Part shown: positions 1-11,293 of the stretch, in pieces
How positions within the stretch are numbered: the stretch's first letter is position 1
Layout of the letters: every line of letters begins with the position of its first letter
Assembly: GCA_017893485.1 (NCBI GenBank)
Contig: CM030360.1
Coordinates: forward strand, 146,382,516-146,446,515
Direction: 5' to 3'
Source of the DNA: Hemerocallis citrina
Lineage: Eukaryota; Streptophyta; Magnoliopsida; Asparagales; Asphodelaceae
DNA length: 64,000 bases
Position numbers and translations under genes: made by a program
Notes under the pieces: generated by a model
What the model saw: only the letters and a program-made list of their open reading frames with translations
The model's database searches: none
What the model was told of the DNA's origin: nothing

Positions 1-412
1 TAATCTCCAGAAGACGAACAATGAAGATTGAAGATTAAAGATTAATGATGTGTTGTAGTGCAAGCTCACTATGGAATTTAGGGCGATGAGAACCTAGGTT
101 TATGTTAAGTTGAGGTGCACGAAAGTAGTCTAATTCTCTCTCTTCAATCTAACCCTAGGCTATCTCAATTTCTAGATCATCCTCTTACCATGTAATTTTT
201 AATTTTGTAACTTTGTATGTAATATTACATGTTTATTTTTTTAAAAAAACTCTACCTCTATAATTCATTTGAGACTACAATAATTGAGAAAAATCATTCA
301 TGATTCTTTTATATGATTCTTGTACATCAGAATTTTCTACAATATGATATATTTTTAATCTATTTTATATGTTAAGAGAAATGTAGGAAAAATGTTGTGA
401 TATATATATATA
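1..412. other. AT-rich non-coding sequence, nothing recognised
   Basis: No ORF with coding character, terminal repeat or RNA gene is visible. A short (TA)n run at about 400-410 abuts the 3' end of the reverse Helitron that follows. Confidence 0.5.
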
Positions 413-1622
413 CTAGGTTTGCCCGTTGACACGTGCCTACGGCACGTCTTCGGAACGGTGCACCTGGTTTGATCATATAAAATAGTTTTGGAGGTCCAGC
501 AAATTAATTGAAATAACAAACATATTATATGAGAAAGCAGTATATCTACCTTTAAGCTCAACCATCGCCTTCTTGATCATTAGCTTGAACTTACCTGGAA
601 TGCATATAGTTTGTTAGAAATACTGCATAAAGTTTTTTTTAACTTCAGCATCACTTTTAGATGCTTATAATAGTTATGCAAGGACATTATCATATAAGTT
701 TTATAGAGCTTACTCTAATCCCATAACCACTATGAGCATGTCTAAATACAATTGTAACGCAAGTACATGTATGAAGGTATCTACAATACCAATATCAATT
801 GTAAACTGAGACTCAGTTTACAATTGAAATACCTCTTATTATTATTTCAACCAAAATGAAATACATGAAGTTCTCAAAATTCTAATTCAAGCTAATCATT
901 TCTTTTATCTCCACTTTGTCTTCCCATTGCACCTTTATAAAAAAAAATTGAAATGGATAAATAAGAAATTTATTTTAGATGTCTTTCTTGAGTGGAGAGT
1001 TTGCACCCTTCACTGGTAAACTCCAGTCATCACAATCCTATATATCCAAACATACACTAAAAATTCTTACAGGCTATGTTATCCATGGTTTCTAATAATC
1101 AATGAAGGGAACACTCACGATAGTATTTTCTCTTGTAGTAAAGAAATTAATGTTACATATTTGTCAAGTTATTTTAGGTTGCTAGTCAGCTTACCTATCC
1201 AGCTATGGTTTGGAAGCCCAAATTGAGGCCACCAAATAATCCATATCTCACTTGCGTACACCTTAAATCAAAACCAAAAAAAAACTCGTCAAATAAATCA
1301 CCAAATAAAAATTTTTAAACCCAAAAATAAAACAATCATACCTCTTTGAACTTAAATCTCATGCACACACAAAATTTGAGTCAACAAAAAACTTAGTAAT
1401 CCTCTCCACACAAAAAATTAAAAATTAGAATAAGAATTCGGTTAATGAGATGAAATTAAAGTCGTCGCATCGCATATAGAGGCTCTCGATTCGGTGGAGG
1501 GGAGTCGCCGATACGGAGTCGTTTGATATTCGCGCGCGATTTGGTGGAGAGGAGCACCGATACGGAATCAGCAGCGGATCAGAAATCGGTGACGTCCTTT
1601 TGATTGGGGTTCGACATTGGAT

Positions 1623-1965
1623 TTGGATTAGCTTTGAGATTTTTAAAATTTCAAATTTTTAAATTTTCAAATTTTCAAAATTTAAAATTGTTCAAATTTT
1701 CAAAATTTTATAAATTTTTTTAAATTTTCAAAATTTTATAATTTTTTAAAAATTTTCAAAATTTCTAAAATTTAAAAAAAGTATTTTAAAATTTTTTATA
1801 TAACTTTTTAAATATTTAAAACAAATTATTTTTAAAAAAATTTAATTTTTTACAAGTTTTTAAATTTTTTTTGTTTTTTTTGAATTTTTTTAAAGTATTT
1901 AAATTTTTTAGTTTTTCAATTTTTATTTTTAAAAAAATTTTAAAATTTTATTTTCTTAATTTTTT
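1623..1965. repeat. Low-complexity A/T tract
   Basis: About 340 bp made almost only of short A and T runs (AAATTTT, TTTTCAAA). No coding or structural signal. It lies inside the reverse Helitron. Confidence 0.8.
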
Positions 1966-1969
1966 GAAT

Positions 1970-1973
<4 letters not shown>

Positions 1974-2009
<36 letters not shown>
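1974..2009. repeat. (GA)n microsatellite
   Basis: An uninterrupted GA run. Related Helitron copies carry the complementary CT run at the same place (53190-53226 and 57877-57914), so it belongs to the element. Confidence 0.9.
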
Positions 2010-2012
<3 letters not shown>

Positions 2013-2173
2013 TAATTAAATAGATAAAGGAGTTGTTTTGGGTGGGGAGATTTGAATTTGAGTTTTGGGAGAAAACTTTTGGAGGGAAAAATATGTTTGT
2101 GAGGTTAGATCTAGGCCTTTAATTTTGGGGGGATTGAATGAGAGCCACTTGATAGCTTTCTTTGTGTTTTATT

Positions 2174-2239
<66 letters not shown>

Positions 2240-2244
<5 letters not shown>

Positions 2245-2411
2245 AAAGGGATATGAGCAACTTGCTCATTTAGTAAATGAGCAATTGATTATGTGGCATG
2301 CATGTGATACATTGGACAACTAACCCTTTTAATGATTTTCCAATCACATGCATGCCACATCATCAATTGCTTATTTACTAAATGAGCAAGTTGCTCATAT
2401 CCCGTTTTCCC
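2240..2411 (+). mobile_element. 172-bp TA-targeting fold-back MITE, copy 1
   Basis: An imperfect palindrome whose arms both contain GAGCAACTTGCTCATTTA or its complement and the GGCATGCATGTGAT block. The ends are GGGTAAAAGGG and CCCGTTTTCCC. Both flanks are pure (TA)n. The layout resembles the rice Micron element, a MITE known to sit in (TA)n tracts; homology to Micron is not claimed. Confidence 0.75.
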
Positions 2412-2528
2412 ATATATATATATATATGGGAAAACTTTTGGAGGGAAAAATATGTTTGTGAGGTTAGATCTAGGCCTTTAATTTTGGGGGGATTGAATGA
2501 GAGCCACATGATAGCTTTCTTTGTGTTT

Positions 2529-2592
<64 letters not shown>

Positions 2593-2594
<2 letters not shown>

Positions 2595-2759
2595 GAAAAA
2601 GGGGTAGGAGCAACTTGCACATTTAGTAAATAAGCAATTGATGATGTGGCATGCATGTGATTGGAAAATCATTAAAAGGGTTAGTTCTCCAATGTATCAC
2701 ATGCATACCACATAATCAATTGCTCATTTACTAAATGAGCAAGTTGCTCATATCCCTTT

Positions 2760-2764
<5 letters not shown>
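2593..2764 (-). mobile_element. 172-bp TA-targeting fold-back MITE, copy 2
   Basis: Same family and exactly the same length as copy 1, in the opposite orientation, again bounded on both sides by (TA)n. Confidence 0.75.
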
Positions 2765-2795
<31 letters not shown>

Positions 2796-2894
2796 AAACA
2801 CAAAGAAAGCTATCAAGTTGCTCTCATTCAATCCCCCCAAAATTAAAGGCCTAGATCTAACCCCACAAACATATTTTTCCCTCCAAAAGTTTTC

Positions 2895-2950
<56 letters not shown>

Positions 2951-2952
<2 letters not shown>

Positions 2953-3117
2953 GAAAACGGGATATGAGCAACTTGCTCATTTAGTAAATAAGCAATTGAT
3001 GATGTGGCATGCATGTGATTGGAAAATCATTAAAAGGGTTAGTTGTCCAATGTATCACATGCATGCCACATAATCAATTGCTCATTTACTAAATGAGCAA
3101 GTTGCTCATATCCCTTT

Positions 3118-3122
<5 letters not shown>
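2951..3122 (-). mobile_element. 172-bp TA-targeting fold-back MITE, copy 3
   Basis: Same orientation as copy 2. The spacer between copies 2 and 3 (about 2795-2897) is an inverted copy of the spacer between copies 1 and 2 (about 2412-2532). Both spacers derive from the Helitron 5' block. Confidence 0.75.
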
Positions 3123-3172
<50 letters not shown>

Positions 3173-3175
<3 letters not shown>

Positions 3176-3840
3176 TCCTTCCATTGCGAACATGCCTGTT
3201 TGCACAAACCTATTGCCAACTCCCCTTAGGTCGTTGGATCAAACCTCATCTTGATCCAACGGCCAAAGATCTCCCCCGCCCAAACCGCCTCACACTCACT
3301 TAAAGCTCCGGCGGTAATTTGGGGATTTTCACCCCAAAATACCCCTTTACTCTTCTTCCTTGTTTTCACTCTCACACTCTCACTTTCCCAACTCTCTCTC
3401 ATTCCCGACGCCAGCAAAACCCCCAAATCCAAATTTCCAACTTCATCTCCTCTCCTCCTCCTCCTCCTCCTCATCCCCCTAATACCCAAACTAATCTGCC
3501 CCCTCCTCCTCCTGAAACCTGACCTCTCCCTCCCAAGCCCCGACCTCTCCCGAGCCTCCTCCTCCTCCCAAAATCCGATGCCTCTCTCTCTCTCACCTGA
3601 ACGCCCGATGCCGATCTCAGACACCCCTCACCTCCTCAAGCTCCAATCCCGTGCCTCCCCGATCATGAAGCTCCCCCAAAATCCCCCCTAACTTTTTACC
3701 ACCCCCTCCAATCTTCAAAACCCAATCGGGAACTCAAAACCCTACATCGCCTTTTAAATCCGTACACATCGCTGAAAATATCTATGTCATACAACTCCGC
3801 ATTGTGGAAGGTAATCGAAAACTCTGGCTTTGTATATTTT
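3173..3840 (+). repeat. Left terminal inverted repeat of MULE A
   Basis: Matches, inverted, 17640-18240 of the same element and, more distantly, 19630-20380 of MULE B. It contains a pyrimidine-rich stretch (3340-3600) that opens long proline/leucine/serine-rich ORFs on + and Arg/Glu-rich ones on -. These are compositional, not genes. Promoter activity towards the inner gene would be expected by analogy with Mutator TIRs; this is inference. Confidence 0.65.
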
Positions 3841-4032
3841 GTACTCATTACTTGCTATTCATAATCAATGAAGGCATAACTAATTTAAAATTTTGATTTT
3901 TGTGATGTGTAGTTATATAGATGAAGTTGTTTGATGTTTGTAGATGGTAGAATTATAGATTAAGTGTTGTTGTTCGCTAAATTTGAAAAAATATAGATGT
4001 TTTTTTAGTTGTAGTTGTTTGATCTTTGTTAA

Positions 4033-4313
4033 ACAGCATAAATGACCACAAAAAGTTACCAAACTTTGCGAGTAGGTCGGATTCACCACACACAAACTAA
4101 CACAACTTCTAGAAGTGAGTTTTGACTCACGGTTTACAAGATACGACAATGTGTCACTTTATTTCAAGGAATAAAAAAATAAACTGATACATTGTCGCAT
4201 CTTACAAACCGTGAATCGAAACTCACTTCTAGAAGTTGTATTAGCTTGTGTATGGTGAATCCGATGTACTTGCAAAGTTTCATAATTTTTGGTTGCCGTT
4301 TGTGCGGTTTCAC
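4033..4313. repeat. Subterminal palindromic unit P1 (MULE A, left)
   Basis: A ~280-bp fold-back. Each arm runs from CGTTTGTG / CAAAGTTT through a TAACACAACTT block and GTGAGT...CACGGTTT to a GTATCACTTTATTT loop. The same unit recurs at P2 (4371-4653), P3 to P5 (16521-17496) and P6 to P7 in MULE B. Confidence 0.75.
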
Positions 4314-4370
4314 ATAGATCAAACAACAACTATAATTTTGAAATTTTTGAGTATGAAAATATAGAAAACC

Positions 4371-4653
4371 ACACAAACGACAATAAAAAATTATGGAACT
4401 TTGCGAGTAGGTCAGGTTCACAACACACAAGCTAACGCAAATTGTAAAAGTGAGTTTCAACTCACGGTTTGCGAGATACGGCTATATATCACTTTATTTT
4501 GTTTTGCTTGTATGAAAGTGATACATGGCCGTATCTTACAAACCGTGAGTCGAAACTCAATTCTACAAGTTGTGTTAGCTTGTGTGTGGTGAATCCGACC
4601 TACTCTGAAAGTTTCATAATTTTTTGTTGTCGTTTGTGTGGTTTACTATGTTT
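4371..4653. repeat. Subterminal palindromic unit P2 (MULE A, left)
   Basis: Second copy of the ~280-bp palindrome, directly upstream of the PMD gene's first exon. Central loop region GATACATGGCCGTATC. Confidence 0.75.
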
Positions 4654-4729
4654 TCAGTCATTTTTTACAATATCACAAAGTTTTTTGTGTTTATTACTGA
4701 GAATTGTGGTATTATTTTTTATAGAGAAA

Positions 4730-6267
4730 TGGGCAGAACGAGGAGATCGCCGGGGCCGTCTGGAAGCGGTAGTGGCCACTAATTTACAGAAGTAAGATTT
4801 TTTATTAGTGTTAGTTTTGAGTATGAATATGTAACATTGTACTAATCATAATAAGATTTTTATACGTTCGGTAGGTTGGTGGCCACCATTCTTCTTCCGT
4901 CAAGTCCGGTCCGTCGTCTTCGGTTGGACGTATACTTCCAGGACCGAAAGACTCAAGCGTACTAGCGTTGCAACACATACACAGATCCCAAGCCGCGTGG
5001 GATGGGTCCGCAAAGAAGTGTAACTTCCAGATGCACGCGACTCTTCCCATGGACCCTCATACCCATGCGTACTTGGTCCAAGCCGAATTTTTACGGAGTC
5101 AGATTGATGGGGGGTGTGAAGCTCAATCGGTACTTACTTACAGCTTTTATCGAGCGATGGAGACCGGAGACACACTTATTTCATCTCCCGATAAGAGAGA
5201 TGGCGAACACTCTCCATGATGTAGCACTGATTTTCGAGCTTCCGATAGATGGGGTGGCTGTAACGGAGAACATGGACTTCGACTGAGTAGAAGTTGTACG
5301 TGATTACCTCGGTACTGATTTAGAAACTGAATGGGCTACAAAGAAATAGAAAGTTGCAGCTGAAGTTGGGGCAGTATATGAAGATGAAGCCTACACAAGC
5401 TATAGTTGTAGCTCAAGGTGAAGAAGAAGAAGAAAAAATTACAGAAGTTTTCAACGGTAAATCTCTCCGACTTGCATAGTTGAAGAGAAGGTTCACATGG
5501 TATTTGAATGAAGACTCCACTGACAAAGACATCCAGTACTACATGCGTGCGTACATTGTGAGTTTGATTAGATGTGTGTTCTTTTCAAACTCCTCTGGTG
5601 ACCTCGTGCCACTTATATATGTACGGTTATTGGGCGATTTCACTATAGTCTGCCGATATAGTTGGGGAAGTGCGGCATTAGCCTCATTGTTCAGGTCATT
5701 ATGCGCATGTGCATTGAATTCCCAGCAGATGGTGGGGCCAATGGTTTTGTTGCAGAGTTGGAGTTGGGAGCGTACACACATCAGTCGTCCCTGCATTGTT
5801 GAGTCATCACCGGCTTAGTTGGCCACTCCGCCGATTCCAGAGATGTTGCCTCCTTTAGGAGTGTATTGGGCAAGGCGACACACGTGGATCAATAACTCAC
5901 GCACAACTCTAGCGTACTATAAAGACGAGTTGGATGCGTTGCGATGAGTACGTCTATTGGGTGACGTACACCCCCGATCGATTGCAATGACTGTTACCCG
6001 CGTGTACGACCTCTTGCGAGCTTTGGTTGACGACTGTCCTATTGTCAACTACTATGTTGTGGAGTTCTGCTATCCAGATAGAGCACTTCGGCAGTTCGGA
6101 TTGTAGCAGAAGATTCCGAAAGCCCACTCGTACAAGTGAAAGGATGGGTCGCGTGACCAATTTCGACTGGGCAGATTTCTATCGAGTACAAGTGGCAAAT
6201 TGGAATCGGAGAAGTCATATGCTACTCGGACTTCAACTACCTTTCAATGTCTGGAGGAAAGATGTGT
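4730..6267 (+). pseudogene. Plant mobile domain (PMD) protein gene, transposon-borne, broken
   Basis: A short first exon can be read from ATG at 4730 (MGRTRRSPG), with a probable intron from about 4796 to 4873. The PMD core follows. The block at 5116-5285 contains ERWRPETHLFHLP and LPIDGVAVT, the hallmark of the plant mobile domain (aminotransferase-like, MAIN/MAIL1 and PP7-long-form family). A second block at 5480-5818 contains QYYMRAYIVSLIRC, YSWGSAALASLFR and SWERTHISRP. A C-terminal block at about 5990-6260 reads in another frame. Frame changes and stops (for example after 5283 and near 5345 and 5815) show it is dead. It sits just inside the left TIR of MULE A and faces the transposase. 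PMD proteins occur as host silencing factors and inside transposons. Its role in transposition is unknown. Confidence 0.75.
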
Positions 6268-6479
6268 AAAGAAGTGGTATAAGCACATTACGAGATTGTT
6301 ATATGAAGAATGAGATGGATGAGAATGATTATGATGTAGTGTGTATGCTGATGCTGTCTCTGAATGGATGAGAATGTGAGGGATTGTTGTTATTGTTGTT
6401 AGAACAACAAATTTTGTATGTTGATGCTGATTTTGTATGCAGCGAAATGTTGTTGTATGTTTGTATTTTTTGAGAAAAA
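6268..6479. other. 3' flank of the PMD pseudogene
   Basis: No further coding sequence. The stretch from about 6380 (TGTTGTTATTGTTGTTAGAAC) recurs inverted at about 10560-10660, so it is the outer end of the long inverted repeat that surrounds the palindrome array. Confidence 0.5.
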
Positions 6480-6838
6480 ATACTCAACCTAACCCGCTAT
6501 TGGCGATAACAGGTTAAGTTCACTTAACTCGTTATTACAAATAACGGGTTGTGTTGAAGAATTCAAATAGAGAACTTGGATTTTCTGCATAAAAAATTCT
6601 TCAACTTAACCAGCTATTGGCGATAACGGGTTAGGTTATCTAAATTCGCCATTGCCAACACGGGTTAAGTTGAATAATTCAGACAGAGAACTTGCAATTC
6701 TTCAAAATATCCACATAATCTAACTCGTTATTGGAGATAACGGATTATTTTATCTCAACCCGTTATCACCAACAATGGGTTAAGTGTTAGAATTCAAACA
6801 GAGAACCTGATATTATGCAAAAAAATCACTCCAACCTA
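6480..6838. repeat. Palindrome array, left part
   Basis: About three units, each with a half-site pair AACCCGTTAT / ATAACGGGTT around a TGG-CGA or similar centre, followed by TTCAACTTAA or TCAAACAGAGAACTTG spacers. The units recur inverted at 9830-10505. The solo LTR at 6840 is inserted in one of them. Confidence 0.75.
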
Positions 6839-6839
6839 A

Positions 6840-8494
6840 TGATGAACACATTATTATTCACATTTAGAAGCAATAATCTTATTATAAATGCACATTTAAA
6901 AGCTCTATATGTGGTATTTAACTCTTATTTTCTCTTTTTCATAGGAAACAGTCTATAACAGCAAAACGAAGCAAATTCAGGATTGTAAGGATGAAACACA
7001 GGAAACTGAAGAGATCAGTCGACTGATCATGCTTACAGGCGACTGGACAGAGGGAATCAAGTTTACACAACAGTCGACTGGGCTGATGAATCATGAAAAT
7101 ACTGAAGTCTCGACACAGTCGACTTACATCCGAAGGCAGTCGACTGATAGGCGGCGGAGTAAACAGATAAGATATTTGAAGATTCATCCAAATCTAATTC
7201 CAAATCTATCTGAATCCAGATTTATGCAAATCAAATCTAGAGACTGGGGATTTCCAAGAGCACGTGGTTAACAGATAAAGAAGGAAAGAAGAAAAGAGAA
7301 AGAAATAAATCATCAAATCAAACAAAGAAGGATTTTCCTGAAAAAGTGCAAAACCCTAATTCTCAGCCGTGTTCTATAAATATCAGAAAAGAAGCATTAT
7401 CTGGGGCTCTCTCGGTTGGCACTCTTCCAGGTTCCAAAACCACCGAATCACAAGAGTTTCTGAGCGTTCAAGTCATCAACAGGGGCATTATTCTATCAGC
7501 ATCGAGGAAGGAGAGAGGAGATCCAGTATTCGAAGGCAGTCGACTGTGTGACAGCCAGTCGACCTCATTGCCGGACTTCATTAGTTTATTTCTTCTCCTT
7601 CTATTCTTTTATGTTGATCATGTATTCAAACTTGTTGATTAATAAAAGTATTATTATGTGGAACTAATTTCATAGTTGGGTAGATTGAAACCGTAGTTAT
7701 GTAGTGCTATATTCTTCTGAACTCTTCTATTTTACTTATTGATTGAATCCGTTTGTATTGGTATAGATTGATGGTAATCAAACTTGTTCTCGAAGATCTG
7801 AGAGCAGTCGACTGAGGTGAGAGCCAGTCGACTGACATACAGAGCTTGAGAATATCAAGTTTGCATTACCATCCATCTGAATCTGTTAAATGAGCATATT
7901 GAGACGACCCGTATCTCGTGCCCATAAATTGTAACAAGGGAATCTTTAGGGGTTCTTGGTTCAATTAACTTAAGGGATCTAGATCTGATACCAATTTCTA
8001 GAACCTTGAGTGTTTGTTCGTTTCCACTGATCTTATGTTTTCTTTAAGCACAATTTAGTAGATACCATGCTAAAACACTTAATGAAAGAAACGAATTAGA
8101 GTAGATACCATGCCTAATTCTTGGCTTAGGGAAACAGTACTTTAAGGAGTAGATACCATGCCCTTGAAGGGAACAAACATGAGTAATGAGAAGAAGTTCA
8201 GAAGGTGACTTAGCATTACTAACTATTGGTGCAAATCTAAACCCAACTACTTAATCGATATTTGTGATTCAGCATTTTCTTAACTTAGTTTTGATCAGTT
8301 TATTTCTTTTAGACTTTTTCCACCAACCCTTTATGATTTTTAGTCTTTTTATTGATTAGTAAGTTAAAGTCTACAATCTCTGTGGGATCGACCCTTGCTA
8401 TTGCTACGCTTTTCTAAACGATTCGTGCACTTGCAAGGTTTATAATTTGTGTCTAGTTTTATCTATTTATTTAGGTAGCTAGAATCCAACAACA
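6840..8494 (+). mobile_element. Solo LTR, probably Athila/Tat-type Ty3/gypsy
   Basis: Begins TGATGAACAC, ends CCAACAACA, and is flanked by a perfect 5-bp duplication CCTAA (6835-6839 and 8495-8499). Removing it rejoins an ordinary palindrome-array unit. Near its 3' end it has CTGTGGGATCGACCCTTGC, a motif I associate with LTR ends of the Athila/Ogre/Tat group, but no primer-binding site follows, hence a solo LTR. It contains at least six AGTCGACT-type motifs (7016-7835) and three GTAGATACCATGC repeats (about 8050-8160). No coding sequence. Confidence 0.75.
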
Positions 8495-8499
8495 CCTAA

Positions 8500-8630
8500 C
8501 CCGCTATCTCCCTAACCCGCTATTGGAGATAACGGGTTAGGTTATCTAAACTTGTTCTCTTCAACAACATGTTAAGTTGAAGATAGAAATTGATTTTCTT
8601 TGAAATATCCATATAACTTGATTTTCTTTT
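8500..8630. repeat. Palindrome array, continuation right of the solo LTR
   Basis: CTAACCCGCTATTGGAG / GATAACGGGTTAGG resumes directly after the CCTAA target duplication. Confidence 0.7.
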
Positions 8631-9820
8631 AAGGGTTAGGTTAGCATTCGAGGGTTAGAGGGTTAGAGGGTTAGGGTTAGAGGGTCATGTTTTAACTCTT
8701 TTCTCATTACATATTCTCATTTTGGATCCCTAGTCATCTTGAACTTACTTACATGTAGTATTTTTTGAAATTTGCTGACCTTAATAACTTTATTGCCTTT
8801 CTTTTTTTTTTTAATTCTAGGGATTGTGAGTGGAAATGGAGATGGATTTTTTTTAAAAAAAATCCAAAAATCAAAAAACCAAATGGCAATTTTTAAAAAA
8901 TATTTAAAAAGTTAAAATAATGAAAAAAATACTTGAATCATGGCCATGTCTAATCCCTAGAGTTATATGATGTTCTGTCTATACATAAATAGGGTTTGTA
9001 ATAAGAGTTAGAATAAGGCTCATTACATCATTCGTCAAATCATGGCTTGTATGTAATAAGGGTTTTTTTTAATTGTATCACTTGAAAAAATAAAAAACTT
9101 GAAAAACTTGAAAAACTTAAAGAAATGAAAACTAAAAAAATAATTTTTTAAAAAAAATCTATACGTAAATAAAATTAAAAATAAAAAAAGTAGCAGATAC
9201 TTAACCTGTTGTTAAAAAGAATTTTAAAAAATAAAGTTAAAAATAAAAATAAAAAAAAACAAAAAAAAAAACAAAAAAAAACAAATGGCAAATTAAAATT
9301 AAAAATAAAAAAATAATTAAAAATGAAAGAAAAAAACAAAATGGGAAAACAACCTTAAAATAATAAAAAATGCAAATTAATTTTTTTAATAAAAGTATTA
9401 AAAATTATTTTAAAATTTTAAAATAATTTAAAAAATATTTCAAATAATTAAAATATATATAATTACGAGGGAAATTATATTTATAGAGTTAATAATAATA
9501 AAAATCAAAATCAACAATACACCGGGTTTGGTTACAATGGGTTAAGTTAACAGTGAAAAGAGTGTTATAGAGATATAGAGAGTCGAACTTCGAAGTTTGG
9601 TGGGTTAGAGATAAGTTAGAATGTTAGGGTTGAAGGACTAGTATGAGTTGGGAGTGTTAAAATAAGTTGTGTTCGTTAATGTGAAATTAAGAGAGTATTA
9701 CATCGAAGTTGTGTTCTTTAAAGTTAATATGCAAGGGTTAGGGGTAGGGGTAGGGTTATGGTTAGGGTTAGGGTTAGGGTAAGGGTTTGGGTTAGGGGTT
9801 GGACTTGGGTGAGAGAAAAT
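8630..9820. repeat. AT-rich centre of the inverted repeat with TTAGGG-like runs
   Basis: GGTTAG/GGGTTAGA runs occur at about 8640-8690 and 9730-9800 and resemble telomere repeats, though plants typically use TTTAGGG and the runs are irregular. Between them lies about 700 bp of A-rich low-complexity sequence (8800-9480). No ORF. Confidence 0.6.
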
Positions 9821-9829
9821 CATGTTCTT

Positions 9830-10505
9830 TTAACTCATTGTTGGTGAAAACGGGTTTATCTAACCTAATCATTTATCGCCAATAACATGTTAGGTTATGT
9901 GGATTTTTTTTCCAAAACTGAAGTTCTCTGTTAGAATTCTTCAATTTAAAACATTATTGGTGATAACGGGTTTGTTTAATCTAACATGTTATCACCAATA
10001 ACGGGTTAGGTTATGTAATTTTTTTTAAAAACATTAAATTCTCTGTTAGAATTCTTCAACTTATCCGTTGTTGGTGATAACGGGTTTATTTAACCTAACT
10101 TGTTATCTCCTATAGCCGGTCCGGTTAGGTTATGTGGATATTTTGAAAAAACATCAATTTCTCTATTAGAATTCTTCAACTTAAACCATTGTTAGTGATA
10201 ACGGGTTTATTTAACCTAATCTGATATATATCTCCAATACCGGGTTAGGTAGAAAATGAACGTGTTCAAATTTCCATTAAAAAAAATTCAAGTCTTTGTT
10301 TCTCTTCAACTTGTCCCGTTATCTTTAATAGCGAGCAAATTTAACTTAACCTTTGTTGGTGATAACAGGTTAAGTTGAAGCTGAAATTGTTCAAATTTGT
10401 TAAAAAGAAGCAAGTCTCTGTTTGAATTTTTCAACATAACCCACTATTAGTGATAACGGGTGAAGTGAACTTAATTCGTTATTGCCAGAAGCGGGTTAGG
10501 CTGAG
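9830..10505. repeat. Palindrome array, right part
   Basis: Six or so ~115-bp units. Each combines GGTGATAACGGGTTTATTTAA with CTAACNNGTTATC and AATAACGGGTTAGG, then a short AT spacer with CTCTGTTAGAATTCTTCAA. Degenerate toward 10500. Confidence 0.75.
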
Positions 10506-10509
10506 TAAT

Positions 10510-11293
10510 TTGTGTTAAAAGTTTACAAACACACAACAGCTATCAGCTGCATACAAATACATCATCAGCATACAATTTTCAAGTTCTAACAACAATAACA
10601 ACAACCCCTCACATTCTCATCCATTCAGAGAAGCATCAGTATACACACAACTTCATATACATTTTCATTCATCCCTCACATTCTCATCTCATTCATTAAA
10701 ACCATTACAACAATAAAAACCACAATACATTCACTTTCTCATCTCGTTCAATCAACACAATAACAATAACAACAATAACAATCTAAACAACAATAACAAC
10801 TATAATAATCTATAACAACTACAATACACAATTAAGCAATTACAATTACATGCACAATATTACACTTAATACTTCAATTACAATTCCCAACTTAGCATGG
10901 TTTCAAAATAGCAAATACATATACACATTTAGAATTATAAATCTTCTTGAAGATCACGATCAAGCTTCATTATGCATGATCATGTTCCAATCAAAACCTG
11001 CAACATACACTTCAAACTTCAAAATTCTTAAATTTTAAATCTAGTGAAATAAGTATTATAAGTTTAGAACTTGAATTTTACATACACAATAACAAATTTA
11101 CCTCACAGCGGTTCTTCAGAAATATTGTCAGAACTCTCTTTATCGGTTGGATCCACAATGGTAGCGCTAAATAAATGAAAAGATTGACTTAGTCAACTTT
11201 TATCTATCAACTTCAACTTTTAAAAAAAAGATTGTGTGATTCAATATTTTTTTAAGTTAAGTTATATACAATTCTACCAAAAAAAGAGATATT
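10510..11293. other. Non-coding, ACAATAAC-rich sequence downstream of the FAR1 pseudogene
   Basis: 10560-10660 is the inverted match of 6290-6470. 10690-10840 is low-complexity (ACAATAACAACAATAAC). No ORF with coding character. Confidence 0.5.

Larger units (their letters stand above)
413..2188 (-). mobile_element. Non-autonomous Helitron, family 2, reverse orientation
   Basis: The left edge reads ACTAG followed by a strong hairpin (CACGTGCCTACGGCACGT), which is the mirror image of a Helitron 3' end (hairpin, about 10-15 nt, CTAG, then T). The right edge carries the family's 5' segment, a conserved block of about 150 bp ending in TTTGTGTTTTATTATTA before (TA)n. The same 5' block and 3' hairpin bound the elements at 57710-58139 and 53026-54685. 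No Rep/helicase ORF is present. The interior holds a GC-richer patch (1450-1620) with no recognisable protein, then very AT-rich sequence. The right boundary blurs into (TA)n. Confidence 0.6.
2189..3172. repeat. (TA)n tracts separating MITEs and Helitron fragments
   Basis: Long TA runs lie at about 2190-2239, 2412-2428, 2533-2592, 2765-2792, 2898-2950 and 3123-3172. They make up most of what is not MITE or Helitron fragment. Translated, they give only artefactual Ile-Tyr repeats. Confidence 0.9.

Noticed and set aside
2065..3014. ORFs with long Ile-Tyr repeats (also near 18164, 18692, 19419, 19508 and 58488)
   Set aside because: They are translations of (TA)n microsatellites and have no coding character.
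3226..3691. 146- and 132-codon ORFs on opposite strands
   Set aside because: They lie in the pyrimidine-rich TIR of MULE A and reflect base composition; the equivalent MULE B TIR does not keep them.
8640..9800. Telomere or interstitial telomeric repeat
   Set aside because: Runs are short and irregular and have the TTAGGG rather than the common plant TTTAGGG unit; they grade into the palindrome array.
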